A stretch of DNA of 64,000 nt, taken from contig NC_016478.1 of assembly GCF_000226095.1 (NCBI RefSeq), positions 310,001-374,000 on the forward strand, read 5' to 3'. Below, piece by piece: positions 22,768 to 33,807 of the stretch; position 1 is the stretch's first letter, and each line of letters begins with the position of its first letter. Under the pieces are notes generated by a model that was not told the DNA's origin, did no database searches, and saw nothing but the letters and a program-made list of their open reading frames with translations. Both the position numbers and the translations under genes were made by a program. Source of the DNA: Thermothelomyces thermophilus ATCC 42464 (lineage: Eukaryota; Ascomycota; Sordariomycetes; Sordariales; Chaetomiaceae).

Positions 22768-24060
22768 CTCCTTAACTTAGGAGTTACTAGAAACCTTAGA
22801 GAATACTAGGACGCTTAATACCTTTAAATAGGAATATGGGGATATATATTATAATAATAGGCTAATTATAAATAGGAGATAAGTAAAGGTATATAGATAA
22901 ATAAATTAGAAGAACTATATAGCTAGGTAAACCTAGGGTAGATAAGTAGTAGTTATATCATAAGTATACCTAGAGAGATAGTCTAATTATAATAATAAAA
23001 AAAATATATTAACTAGTATATAGTATACTTACTTCATAATCTCTTCCTTATCCTCTTCCTCTTCCTCCTCTTCTAAGACGATATTTAAGGCTCTAGACGC
23101 AAGCTCCTCGTAGTTATAGACTAGGCATACTATATACTTGGTTAGGGAAACAGAGCGGTAGATATAGGAGTTATTAGAATTAATCGGTATAATAGGGTAG
23201 TATAAGGAGGTAGTAAAATAGGCCTAGGAAGTAGGTAATAGGGTACCTAGAATGTAGGTAATAAGGGTAGCATTAGTATTAACTAAAGTTAATATACTCT
23301 TATTTATATATTATATCTAGTGTAGTATATTATTATTTTATACTATATAGTATAGTATATAAGCTACTTAGCGGCCTTTACGATATAATTAGGGGTAGGG
23401 GTAGGCTAGATAATATTATTATAGTAGGTAGGGGTATTAAAGGTAGTAAGGCTAGTAACTAAGGTAAGGTTATTACCTAAGTAATAAAGACTTATAGCCT
23501 AGGTAGGGATAAATATAACCTAGCTAGGCAAGTAGTAAGATTAGGTAGCCTTAGACTATAGAAAATAAGTATATTAATATAGAGAACTTAGCTATTAGGA
23601 TAATATAATAGGAATTATAGTTAATAATCTTAGGCTAAGTAAGAGAGATAAGGGTAATATTAGTATTATAATAATATATAATTTTCTTAATGTCTATATA
23701 TAGGTAAAGGTTATTAGCTTAAAGCTATGGATCCTAGGTATAGTATATATAGCTAGTATAATAGGCTATATTAGAAGCGCCTTAACCTAGAATATACTTG
23801 ACCTTATTATTAACTAGAAACTAATTAATATATAATAAGTAATAGTATTACTTCTTAGGCAATAGTTTAAACTCCTTATTAAAGAAGTTACATTTAATAG
23901 TATACTTATTAAAAGAGAGATTAATATTTTCATATTATAAAGTAAAGGGTTAACCTAAGGCCTATATATATATATATATATTAGACTAGGGCTAGAAGTT
24001 CTTAATATGACTAGAAGGTCATACGGTACAGTTTTGTTTTTCCGATTCTATAGAGCTTTA
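22768..24060 (+). mobile_element. Gypsy1-family 3' remnant (chromodomain end plus antisense gene)
   Basis: The first 65 bp on the plus strand read SLT-ELLETLENTRTLNTFK, the end of a Gypsy1-type chromodomain (compare TLT-EPLENLENTKALDTFK in Gypsy1a). The homologue of the Gypsy1a antisense gene follows, again on the opposite strand. This is therefore the 3' end of another element of the family in plus orientation. No LTR could be found to its right. Confidence 0.7.
23029..23934 (-). pseudogene. Second copy of the unrecognised antisense gene (about 301 codons)
   Basis: On the minus strand one frame spans 906 bp to a TAA at 23031-23029. It aligns along its whole length with 16417-17313: ENINLSFNKY against KNINLSFSRY, NKEFKL-PKK, YLLYIN-FL, VLGTLLP, and an acidic end (EEEEEEEDKEEIMK). 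Differences include many non-RIP amino-acid substitutions, particularly in the last third, so the copies diverged as separate lineages before or besides RIP. In-frame stops are mostly at Gln positions. Its position just beyond a chromodomain and convergent with it matches Gypsy1a. Function unknown. Confidence 0.6.
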
Positions 24061-24714
24061 TTATATATAATAGACATAAATAGGGGTTACCTATCTAGGG
24101 GCGCTAGGAGGAGAGATAAGGACAACAGATAGCTTTTAATACTTGTTTGCTCCGATAGATTTAAGTAATAGGATGTAGCTCTTCTTTCTTTTGTAAGTTA
24201 TCTTTCTCCATGTAAGTAGACTCTTCTACGTCTATCTAGAGGGGTATTACTATCGTTACCCTCGCTACTATCGTCGTTACCGTCCGAATAATCAGACTTG
24301 TCTGCTATAATTATAAATACTTAGATACCCTAGACATTTTAAGCCGAAGGTCCTCCCTATCTAACTAGACAGAGGTTTGGTTCTAGAGGTACTAAGTGGT
24401 ACCTTAGAGGGTTAGTACTAGCTTATATTTTTAGGGGCTTAATTAGGGAAGAGCTTAGCTCTAAGTCTAAACTAGATTATTAGACTATAAGTATAATAGG
24501 ATAGTAATATTTACGATACAAGAGTAAAGATATATATATAGAGGTATATATAGTAAAACTATTAGGAAAGTAAGAAGAGTAAATATAGGTACTAAGAGAT
24601 TAGTATATCTAGTAATAGGCTAGGAAATTACTCTTGCCCTAACGTAATAATACTACTAATAGAGATAATAGGAATTGTAGGACAATAAGTTTAAAGGAGT
24701 TTAATATCTATAAT
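24061..24714. other. About 650 bp without recognisable gene
   Basis: Mixed sequence; 24100-24420 keeps more CG and GTC than average (CGTTACCCTCGCTACTATCG). No coding frame, LTR or RNA gene is evident. It could contain the lost LTR of the preceding remnant, but I cannot show that. Confidence 0.45.
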
Positions 24715-26087
24715 CAGGGGTCAAAAGTCCCGGGCCACCCTACCCACTTAAACGCGTTTCGCGACACCTACATATATATATCCTACCTTTTCTTTAACAT
24801 CCTATAATTCAACGATATAGCCCTCAATCTATACGATTTTATACGCAAATTGATAGCAAACCACTAGCCAAACCAGGAATTAAGCCTATATATTCGAATG
24901 GTTATTTACAGCCTTACAGCTACTAACCAAAGCGAGCGGTCCCTGGCAACCCTCTTCGGCGTACCTCGACATGCCATCCACCACGCAATTGAACTATAGA
25001 AATCTAACCACACTTTCGACTCCCGACCTCGAAGTGGCCGTCTAGAGGTTCTTTCGCGTTCGGAAAAATGGTATATCATTTTGATGGTCAAGAAAAACCA
25101 ACGTATAGCCTAGAAGGCTCTAATCAACGCGGTCAGGAAGAAAACCATTTGACAATGTCTCCGAGCCTACTATTTATATAAATGGTATACCAAAAGGAGG
25201 ATTCCCTTGTCAAAAGAGGTAGCAAAGGATTGGTATAACTTTATACGTAATTAGCTTAAAAAGATAGATAAACTAATATAGGTAAGTTAAAGATAGTATA
25301 TTTGTTCTTTTAGATATTTCTAATAATCTTATACTATCTTTTCTAATAAGTGTTCCTATTAAAATAATACTTTAAATCTGACTGCCTAGATATTCTATTT
25401 TCCTTCTAAGAAGTATAACTACCGATTTGTTAACTTAAAGAACTATACCTAGGCAAATATTACTATTATAGTATAAGGGGTAATATAGGTAGGTGGTTAG
25501 AGTGAGCTTATCATTATAGAGAGGGATCTTAACACTCTATACTATAGCTATATATCCTGGTCATACTAGAAGGCTTTAGAAGAGGGCCTTCTACCTTATT
25601 ACGATAAGACCTGGCATTTTCAGCAGGATAACGCTCCTATCTATATATCCGAATCGACCAAATAGTAGCTCCTAGTATAGAAGATTTCCTAGATTGAATG
25701 GCCCGTATATAGCCCTGATTTGAACCCTATTAAACACGTATAGGCAACTCTCAAACGGAGGCTATATACAATGTTCCTAGATTTATAGAATTTGAGGCAG
25801 AACAGGCTAGATATTAAAGAGTTTCCTAAGTGCCTGCGGGAGGCGTGGTAGGCTATTAATCAGGGGGTAATTGACAAGCTAATCTAGGGAATGCCACGTC
25901 GGCTAGCCGTAGTCAAAAGAGCTAGGGGGTGGTATACAAAATATTGAAGCTTGGAACCAGGGCTACTATCTAATGTAAATAGTTTTCCTATACAATTTGT
26001 AGCTGTTAAGATATCCTATGTTAAAGTCTGGTGGTAAAACTGTAGGTGGCTGGGAAATGTGGGGATGGCCCTAGACTTGTGACCACT
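24715..26087 (+). mobile_element. Tc1/mariner-family DNA transposon
   Basis: About 1.37 kb with imperfect terminal inverted repeats. The left end (from 24715) reads CAGGGGTCAAAAGTCCCGGG. The right end, reversed (from 26087), reads AGTGGTCACAAGTCTAGGGC. TA follows the right end (26088-26089), consistent with the TA target of this superfamily; the left TA is blurred. The element encodes one transposase and is clearly less RIP-mutated than its neighbours. Confidence 0.85.
24900..25947 (+). pseudogene. Tc1/mariner transposase, degenerate
   Basis: The N-terminal helix-turn-helix region includes SLATLFGVPRHAIHHAIE (about 24943-24993) and RPRSGRLEVLSRSE (about 25022-25065). The DDE core carries FQQDNAPIYISES (about 25619-25655), with the second catalytic Asp, and IEWPVYSPDLNPIKHV (about 25694-25740). 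The residue that is Glu/Asp in this NPIEHVW-type motif is Lys, a single G to A change. The first catalytic Asp region near 25390 is hard to read. The frame ends at TGA after RGWYTKY (about 25930-25947). Several TAG stops are present. The 61-codon open frame on the other strand (24906-25091) is a shadow. Confidence 0.85.
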
Positions 26088-26249
26088 TACTATATATAGA
26101 GGGATAGAAACTCTGAAATATAGATTAGCGATGCTAGAACTATTTAGGATTTAGAAATAAGATTTTAGAGTTATATAGATATTAGAGGAGAGCTTTATAG
26201 CTATCCTAGGCCTAGTTACCTTAATACTAGCACTTACTAATAAAGGTAT
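26088..26249. other. Spacer with nothing recognised
   Basis: A short AT-rich stretch right of the Tc1/mariner element. Confidence 0.4.
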
Positions 26250-28150
26250 ATATATTTATATATTACTACTCTTTAATAGTCTAATATAGATTTATCTTAT
26301 TATTTTAGGAATTCTAAGTTTAGGGGTTAGAGTATTATTATTATAAGGTATCCCCTATTAGAAGGTTTAGGAATAGCTTTACTAGATATACTCTAAAGGG
26401 GTAAAAGTAGTAGATTAAGTTTACCTTTAATTTTACTAGTTATAAGAAGATTTAAAGGAAAGAAGGAAGACTTCTTAGATTAGCTACTTAGATAGAAGAC
26501 TTATCTTTAAGTTATCTAAATAGGAAGGTATAATTAAGGATAGTAACCTTATATATCTCTCTTTTTATTAATTCAATAAATACCTTAATCGAAATCGCTA
26601 TTTTTAATACCTCTTATATCTAGGTATATCAAAACCTTATTAGGAAGGATATTATTAGAATTACCTGAATTATTAGAGTTTAGAAACCTTACTTTAGACT
26701 TAGAAATTAAATATTATACTTAAGTAGATATTATAGTAAATAGACTTATTAAAGTTATGTAGGTTATATTCCCTTTACTAATAGATAAAGGATTACCTAG
26801 TCTCTTTTCTAATTATAATATCACTAAATACCTTAAGTATTTTATAAAGGCCTATAAGATCTTTAGTAAACATAATATTAATAAGATCTCTTACTTTAAG
26901 TAATAATATATAGATAACCTTTAAGAGATTCTTAATTAGTAGTTAGAATTAAAGAAAAAGGACTAGGCTACTTTTAAAGCTATTATCAAGGAATACTAAA
27001 AGTAGAATAACTCTTACTAGGAAACCTCTACTTAGGAGCTAGAACGTCTTCTAAATTCCTAGTATAGAGATTTAGCGAAGTCTATCTATAACTACCTAGA
27101 GTATATTAATATCCTATTTACCTAAGTACTATAGAAAAAGAAAGTAGTCTATTAGTTATTACCTATCTAGAAGGTATAAGATAGATTTCCCTTTACTCTT
27201 TAGATTAGTCTTTAGATCTATAAGAAAGGTAACTTATAGGTTAATAATATAGAATAGAAAGACTTCTATAACTTTATATAGGAGTATCTATATAAGGGAG
27301 TTAACGTTAGGTTAGTATATTATAAGTTAGATCTAAAAGGTAAGGAAGTTAAACTATAGATAATCTAAATTATTAAGAAAAGTCCTTTAGCTTCCTAGAT
27401 ATAGGAGAGTCCTTTAGGTTTATTTGTCTAGAGGGATACTACCTTTGATAAGATCGTTAATAGGCTTATAGATACCTTATATAAACTTCGGATTAATAAT
27501 GGTAAAGTTAGTTATAAATCCTTAGATAAGGGTAGACGTTCTTATAACTAGATAAATAACCTAAGTAATGACGAGATTAAGGAGATTTAAACCTACCTAT
27601 TAGATACTTAAGAGTCTTAATAAAAGAAGAAGAGTAATAGATTCTAGCTAAGTTTACCGCTCTAAGGAATAAGAAGCCTATTACTATCTATACTATATAG
27701 CCATTCTATAGCTATATTTCGATAGGTCCTATCTTAGACAGATAGTATAGAAACTACTATTAGAGTAATAAGAAGTGCTTATAGGAAGATATAATTAATA
27801 ATAGCTCCTAAGACCCTAACCCTTAGCTTATAGGTCAGGCTGAATTCGACCTTAATAGCTAGCTAAAGAATATCTAGCTAGTAATATAGAAAAAGAGCTC
27901 TCTGATCTTAATAGCTTTAGATAGTATAGTTAGGGATTAATAGGTAGCTTATAAACAGGGTAAACGGCAATTATAGGTAGGGAATTAGGGGCTTAGGGAA
28001 AAGGGGTAAAGGTAGTATAGAAAAGGGGTAATTAGGGGTTTAGGTAGTAAAGAGTAAATAGAAGTAAAATTAAATAGGGTTAACTTATATTTCTATTAAT
28101 AGCTCGAGAGTTAAAATCTAGGTAGTTTCCCTTTAGTTAGTTTGACTATA
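26250..28150 (+). pseudogene. gag: Gag-like remnant, plus strand
   Basis: A single plus-strand frame can be followed at least from 26880 to 27640 with only TAG/TAA interruptions. It is rich in Lys, Glu, Asn, Tyr and Gln, with helical coiled-coil-like stretches (YLKYFIKAYKIFSKHN, ELKKKD-ATFKAIIKEY, KIVNRLIDTLYKLRINN), the character of a Gypsy Gag capsid. A frame shift occurs near 26560 and further frames up to about 28100 look Gag-C-terminal. I could not find a clear zinc knuckle. It is convergent with the Gypsy3 pol that ends at about 28200. It could belong to Gypsy3 after a rearrangement or to a separate element. Confidence 0.5.
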
Positions 28151-28199
28151 AGCTCTTACTATTACTATTATTACTCTTAGGCTTTAGATCTAGTAAGTT

Positions 28200-30668
28200 A
28201 GTTACCTAGTTATAGTTACCTAGTTTGGCTAGGAGCTTCCTCTTCTATTACTACTTCTTTAAGCGCTTCTAATAGTAAAGAACCTACTTCCTAATTCTAG
28301 GAGTTCTACTTACCTAGAAAATTATTAGATCTATTAGCTTCAAGCTAAACTCTATCCTACTTAAAAAACTTCTTGATATAGTTTATAGAATATAATATCT
28401 ATATAGTTATATTATAAAGAGTCTCTAGGTAGTAGGTATTCCTATTCCTAACTTCCTAGACCTAGTATAGGCTATACTACTAGTATTAGAGTTTTCGAAA
28501 CAAGCTTATATTAATCTGCTAGATATTATTATATACTAGAATAAGATCGCTTACTTTGACTTAGGTATTCTTAGCTCTAAATTTATAACTATAGGCTTTA
28601 TTTTGGTATTTAGCTATTTTTTATCTAGCTTTAGTAACTTTTTTAGTAGTAACTTGTAGATTAAATTCTATATTAAATAGTACCTTAGTATAGAGTTCTA
28701 GTAATTATAGCTAGGCTTCTACTTGATTTTCTCTATCTAGTTAGATAACTATAAAATTCTAATAAAGAATTTATTAGATTAGAATATTATTTTCGATTAG
28801 GCTAATAGGATTATAGTTATAGATAAGTTTAAAGGGTAAATAGCTATAGCTATTCCGAATAGTAGTATAGTTAGTATATAAGATATAGGGAAAAAGCTAT
28901 TATTAGTTCTTTCTAGTCCCTATAATTATCTTTACTAGGGTAGCTATAATAGGTATATACCTAGCCTTACTAATAATATTATTAGCCCTAGAGTTATAGG
29001 GAGAGATAATAATACGTTTTACCCCTAGTTCCTCTAGGATAGCTTTTATTTCCCCTTTAAATTTAGATCCCCTATTAATGACTATAACTATTAGGAGTCC
29101 CTAACGAAGGAGAATATTATAGTTAATAAAGTTCTTTATTACTCTAGCTGACTTATTAGGTAGGACTTCGGCTTCTATAAATCTTAAAAGATCGTTATAT
29201 ACCTTAAGGAGGAAATAGGGCTTTCCCTTCTAGTTAGAGGGTATAAACTAGATATCTAAGTACCATTTTATAAAAGGGATTAGAGAAGGTTCTAGATATA
29301 AGTATACCTCCTTAAATCTTTTGGTATCCTATACCTAATACTCTAGGTAGATATAAATCTATTTTACCACGTTAGTATATATTCCCTTCTAATAATAGTA
29401 ATTAATAATTCTCTAGTAAGTAGCTTCTCTACCCTTATAGCCTATCTTATTATAATAGGCCTAGAAAATTTGCTACCTCTCTTCTTCTAGGGTATTTACT
29501 ATATAGTAAGGATTCTAGGTATTATTTACTAGCTAAAGGAATAAGTAGTCCTTATTTACTGAATATTTAAGCGCTTCTTTTTCAAATAGACGTTACTACT
29601 AGTATAATTAGATACCTATACGTTCTTCTAGAATGGCTAAATACTATATAATAGCTCTAGAGTATTTAGAGTATCCTTCCTTGAGATTTAGGTCTATAGG
29701 TTTAGGAGAATCGCTAATATAGTTTTGTAACTTTAGCATTATTAGGTAGTCGCCCTTCAGATATATAGAGGTAGCTAAGTAATATTACTTATAGGCGGTA
29801 TTACTAGGATTTCCTAGTTATAATAGTAACTTTACTAAGCTTAGCATTTAGGAAAACTATATTAACGTTTTAGAGGTATTTAACTATAAACTTCTATAAC
29901 CTAAGGGCAATTTCTTCCCCTATTATAGTCAGACTATAGCCCCTTTATATAGATATTATCTAGGTAAATATAGCAGATATCTAGAATTAGGTTCTAGAAG
30001 ATCTAGGTTATCGCTCGTTAAAACTAGGTAACAGAGTTTATTCTACCTATAGGGAGGGTATATATCCGGAAGAGGCTAATAGGCGTTTAAAAGGTAGTAA
30101 GGTCCCGGCTCTATTTATCAAGGCTAACTTAGTTATATCCGGAAAAGAGGTCTAAGAGAGAGATAACTTTATAACTCCTAAAGTCCTTACTAAATTCCTC
30201 TATAGCTAGCGGTATAAATGTATCCTATATAGTTTTAGCGTTAGCTTTCTAGGTATCATTAATTAGCCAGAGACTACCGTCCTTTTTAAGGATTAGGAAC
30301 TAGTTATTATAGTAGCTCCTATAGCTAGGCTCGATAATCCTATACTAGATCTACTACTTTAGGAGATTAATAACCTTTAGTATTAATAGCTTTAGGATAG
30401 GGATACTCTTTAGTTACTATACTATATAAGGGATAATTTAGATAACCTAAAGGGAAATAATATTAGGGTAAATCTATCTATATTTAATGAAATCCTATAT
30501 TGGAGTAGCCTTCTAGTTTTATAGAACCTATATAAAGAGCTCCTTCTCCTAGTAAGATAGAAAGCTTCCTATAGATATAAGTAGTATATTAAGCCATTTA
30601 GCTATAAGCTATATTCTAGGCTCTAGGTCCGAAAACCATAGTATAATAAGGCTATCCTACTCTAACCT
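28200..30668 (-). pseudogene. pol: Gypsy3 pol: RT, RNase H region, integrase
   Basis: Minus strand. RT: RIIEPSYRSYYNN-FLILKKDGSLWLINDT-KANAKT (about 30345-30235), then LDLFSGYNQVSL (about 30155-30120, one Q as a stop). The RNase H to integrase transition lies near 29700-29450. Integrase: LDI-FIPSN (about 29265), VINRGSKFKGE (about 29080; DNG Asp now Asn), IISPYNSRANNIISKARYIPI (about 29010-28950; catalytic Glu now Ser-Lys). The post-core region reads FPYILYTNYTTIRNSYSYLPFKLIY (near 28880-28800), ending with a GPY/F-like RKLQYQ-YSLYQVQEVRN-YYLET (about 28500-28430). A LINE (30681-32981) interrupts it upstream. Confidence 0.85.
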
Positions 30669-30720
30669 AAACTTTATCTTACCCTACACCCTATCCTCCT
30701 AAACCTTATAGGAAAAAAAA

Positions 30721-30960
30721 AGCTTCTCTTACATCTTTGCGAATACCCTACCGAAACACACGAAACTACTATCGCTAGAAAGCTCTCGAAAAACGCTATC
30801 TAACGGTACCGCTTTCAACTATACACAAGCCGTTGTAGCTGTGTAACAGGCATCGTAAGCATAGAAGCCGGACCCGATTATAATCCGACCGTACCTTATA
30901 CGACTATCAAAATTTTTACTATATAGACTACCTAGTGCCTCTAAATATAACGTCAATTTA
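30721..30960 (+). promoter_or_regulatory. LINE 5' UTR, probable internal promoter
   Basis: GCTTCTCTTACATCTTTGCG and the following 230 bp are shared with the 5' end of the full-length minus-strand LINE at 55810-56035. This segment keeps many more CA, TG and CG dinucleotides than the ORFs. LINE promoters lie inside the transcribed 5' UTR; the promoter role here is inferred. Confidence 0.55.
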
Positions 30961-30999
30961 AAGCCTACTACTAAGCTACTAAGTAGGGAGGCCTATAGC

Positions 31000-32330
31000 T
31001 TTAAACTAATTAAAGGAGGGCCTTTAATAGGCCTACCCTACCCTAGATATTAAGGAGCTTAGGGATCTTATTATATAATTAGTCAACCTTATATTAAGCC
31101 TTAAATAGGGTAGGGTATAAGACCTTATTAACTAGCTCTTATAAGGCCTTATAACTATTATTATAGGCCTAGTTCTAAACCTATAGGAACTTATAGCTAA
31201 GGAAGTTAAAAAGGGGCTTAAGGAAGCCTTTAAGGCTACCCCCTACCCTACCTAGGTATAGGTAGCTATAGGCCTATAATAGGGGGTAATAAGCCCTTAA
31301 GGAGGCCTATTATTAGCTAAGGCTATATTATTATTGGCCTTATAAAAGGTTATAATATAGAATATAAGCCTATAGGAGGACCTTAAAGCCTAAACCTTAG
31401 CTAAGATAGTCTAAATAGTTAATAGGGTATCTAGCTACTAGGGAGCTATTATAGCTAGGAAGCTCCTAAGTAGAGATATTATAATAGTCTTTAAGGATAA
31501 AGCTACTAAGGATTAATATTTAGCTAATAAGTAATAGGTAGCTATAGCCTTTAGAGAGGAGGCTAAGGAGGTTAGTAAGGCCTATATAGTCTTAATTAAA
31601 GGAGTCTAGAAGGAAGAGCTATAAGAGGTTAGTAAATAAGACTTTAAGGGGCTATAGGCCTATAATCAATTGAAATAGTTAAGTTCTAGCTATTAAAGAG
31701 CCTATAAAGGAAGTAGGCTATAGTATTCCTAGGCTTATAGGACCTTAAAGAGGCCTAGAAAGCCTATAATAAGGGTATAATCTAAAATATCTAAGTACTA
31801 GATTATAAGCCTTACTAAGATGCTCTAGAGCTAAGGTAATACTATAGGTACTAGAGCTTTAGCTATCCCTAATTGTACTATTAGTAGCTAGCCTATTATA
31901 GCTATTATAGTATAAAGGCCTATAGGGAGGGGGAAAAGACTAAGGAGGCCTAATACCTTACCTACTATAACTAGCTCCCTTATAAGTATATAGCCTATAA
32001 TAGCCCCTATATAGCCTGGTATAGGGGCTACCTAAGGAAAGTCAAAGCCTAGGAAAGGGCTAAGGAGGCTTACTAATATAGACCTTAAACCTTTTAACTA
32101 CTAGAATAGCTATACTAGAAGGTAGCCTTCGAGTTTAGTAGCTAGCCAGATGACGATAACTATTACTAAACTAAGGCTAAGCGCCCTTATAAAAGGCCTA
32201 CCCTAGCCTAGTAGGCAGCTAGGAGCGCCCTATTCGATGCCTAATAGACCTATATCTCCTTTCTATAGCCTAGAACCCCCTCCGTTTTGTAACCGGCCGA
32301 GGGAATAATAGCTATAGAGCCTATTACTAT
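31000..32330 (+). pseudogene. LINE-E ORF1 (RNA-binding Gag-like protein), degenerate
   Basis: The frame includes KELRDLIIQLVNLILSPK and LQELIAKEVKKGLKEAFKATP in the N-terminal half. A Lys/Ala/Glu-rich middle follows (REEAKEVSKAYIVLIKGV). Near 31875-31930 a CTISS-type stretch lies where fungal LINE ORF1 zinc knuckles normally sit, with Cys codons largely lost. The end overlaps the reading QYRP-TFQLL-E and FSS-PDD, equivalent to positions 1-130 of LINE-A. Stops are at Gln/Trp codons. Confidence 0.7.
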
Positions 32331-32993
32331 ACCTTTGGCCTCTGCTCTAGCTACCTCGAATGTAAATTAAGATCCTTTAGTAGAATACCTAAGGTAATAA
32401 ATAGGCCCTTAAGGTCCTATTAGAGGAGGCTAAATATAACTTACTAGCTATCTAGGAGCTATAGATTAACTAATTTATAGGGTTAATATAGTGCTCCTAG
32501 GCTTCGAACTATTACCTAGTTTATAGGCCTAATGGTAAGGCGGCTATTCTAGTAGCTAAACAGTTCCTAGTCGGCTAGTAGGACTATTTAGCAGATTAGT
32601 GCCTAAACCTACTAAGAAGCTAAACATAGGAATCCTAGGAAATATAGTTATAAAGGGACCTAGACCTTGTTTTATAAGGTATAGGGGCCTATGACTATTG
32701 TCTGGTAAGGAAGGTTCTATAGTGGCTAATAGACCTAGGGAGGCTCCCGGAATACCGCCTTATAAGGAAGCTAGACCGGGAGGCAAGGCCTCTATAGGGC
32801 TATTCTAGCCACTTCTCCTTTTCTTTATAGTATATTAGTATTCTAGATTAGGCATTAAAGGCAGGACAGAGGTTTTTATTCGGCCTATTAAGTACGGTTT
32901 CCTTTATATATAACTAGAGAGGCTCTAATATACTTATTAGCATAGCGGTATAGGACTAATAATAATAATAATAATAATAATAAACTTTATCTT

Positions 32994-33300
32994 TTTAATA
33001 GCTTCCCCTAGGCGCTATTCCTATTAGTTAAGGTCACCATTAGGTACTAAACTATCGCTAAAGGCTGTATCTATAGGGTAAACTTTTCTAGCTATAGACT
33101 TTCATATAGTAAACGTCCGTACCTCCTATAACTCTTTTCTAACCTCTGATATAAGTTTCTTAAGCGTTTTCCATCTATCTAGACAGCCGAGCTCCTCCAT
33201 TTTACCCTCCGTTCCCTAGTATCTCTGTTTTAAAGTGTCCTATCTAGTAAGACAAAATGTCGAAACTTTAATAAATATATCGATAAGAGGTAGATAAGAA
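32994..33300 (-). pseudogene. pol: Gypsy3 pol, part upstream of RT
   Basis: It continues the Gypsy3 frame across the LINE-E insertion: LGEAIKKIKF joins RLE-DSLIIIWF on the other side. A readable minus-strand stretch EGKMEELGCLDRWKTLKKLISEVRKEL (about 33200-33120, single stop-free run) lies upstream. By position this is the protease-RT linker. Confidence 0.65.
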
Positions 33301-33793
33301 ATCCTTAATATTATATTAAAAATGGCTTTATTAGCCTAATTATTAAGAAATCTAAATAGAATTTTATCATTCTAAATATAAGTAAATATAGGGATAGTAG
33401 TAATTATTATAACTAGATATTAGAGTTTATCCTTTATAAGTTAATATTTTCTTTTAAATATTATTTTAACTATAATATCTAAGATAATTAATACTTTAAT
33501 TAATTTATTCCTAATAATAATATTTACTATAACTAGATAGCTAATATTATAACTAAATATTAGGCTTATATTATAGATAAATAATATACTTAGTAAGATT
33601 TAATAATTACTAATATCTCTATCTAAAATAAAGAAATACTTATAGATTGAAATAGCCCTTAAGATAATTATATTAACTATTTCCCTAATAAACGGCCTAT
33701 TATTATAAAGACTCTAGAAAATCACTATTATTATCTACATAGGGAGATAATATTTCTCTATTAGGCTAAGGGTAATTATATTATACTTAGATC
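33301..33793 (-). other. Highly AT-rich Gypsy3 interior, no domain recognised
   Basis: Extremely AT-rich and RIP-saturated. By position between Gypsy3 segments it should encode the protease region. I cannot read a motif in it. Confidence 0.4.
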
Positions 33794-33807
33794 TAGTATT
33801 AATTAGA

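Larger units (their letters stand above)
30681..32981 (+). mobile_element. LINE-E: internally deleted LINE (5' end, ORF1 and 3' end only), 12 bp duplication
   Basis: AAACTTTATCTT at 30669-30680 recurs at 32982-32993. The element has the 5' UTR (30681-30960), ORF1 (about 31000-32330) and the start of ORF2 to about 32597. It then jumps directly to the last 390 bp of the element (32598-32981), ending with a (TAA)n tail at 32957-32981. About 3 kb of ORF2 is missing, with only two or three bases shared at the junction. The intact ends and duplication suggest that the deleted form itself may have transposed. Confidence 0.88.

Noticed and set aside
24906-25091. 61-codon minus-strand open frame in the Tc1/mariner element
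   Set aside because: The plus strand clearly encodes the helix-turn-helix part of the transposase here.
28550-28870. Apparent plus-strand protease-like frame
   Set aside because: The minus strand gives a continuous, better match to post-integrase sequence (FKLIY, KARQ-like, LQYQ-YSLYQVQEVRN), so the plus-strand similarity is an antisense artefact.
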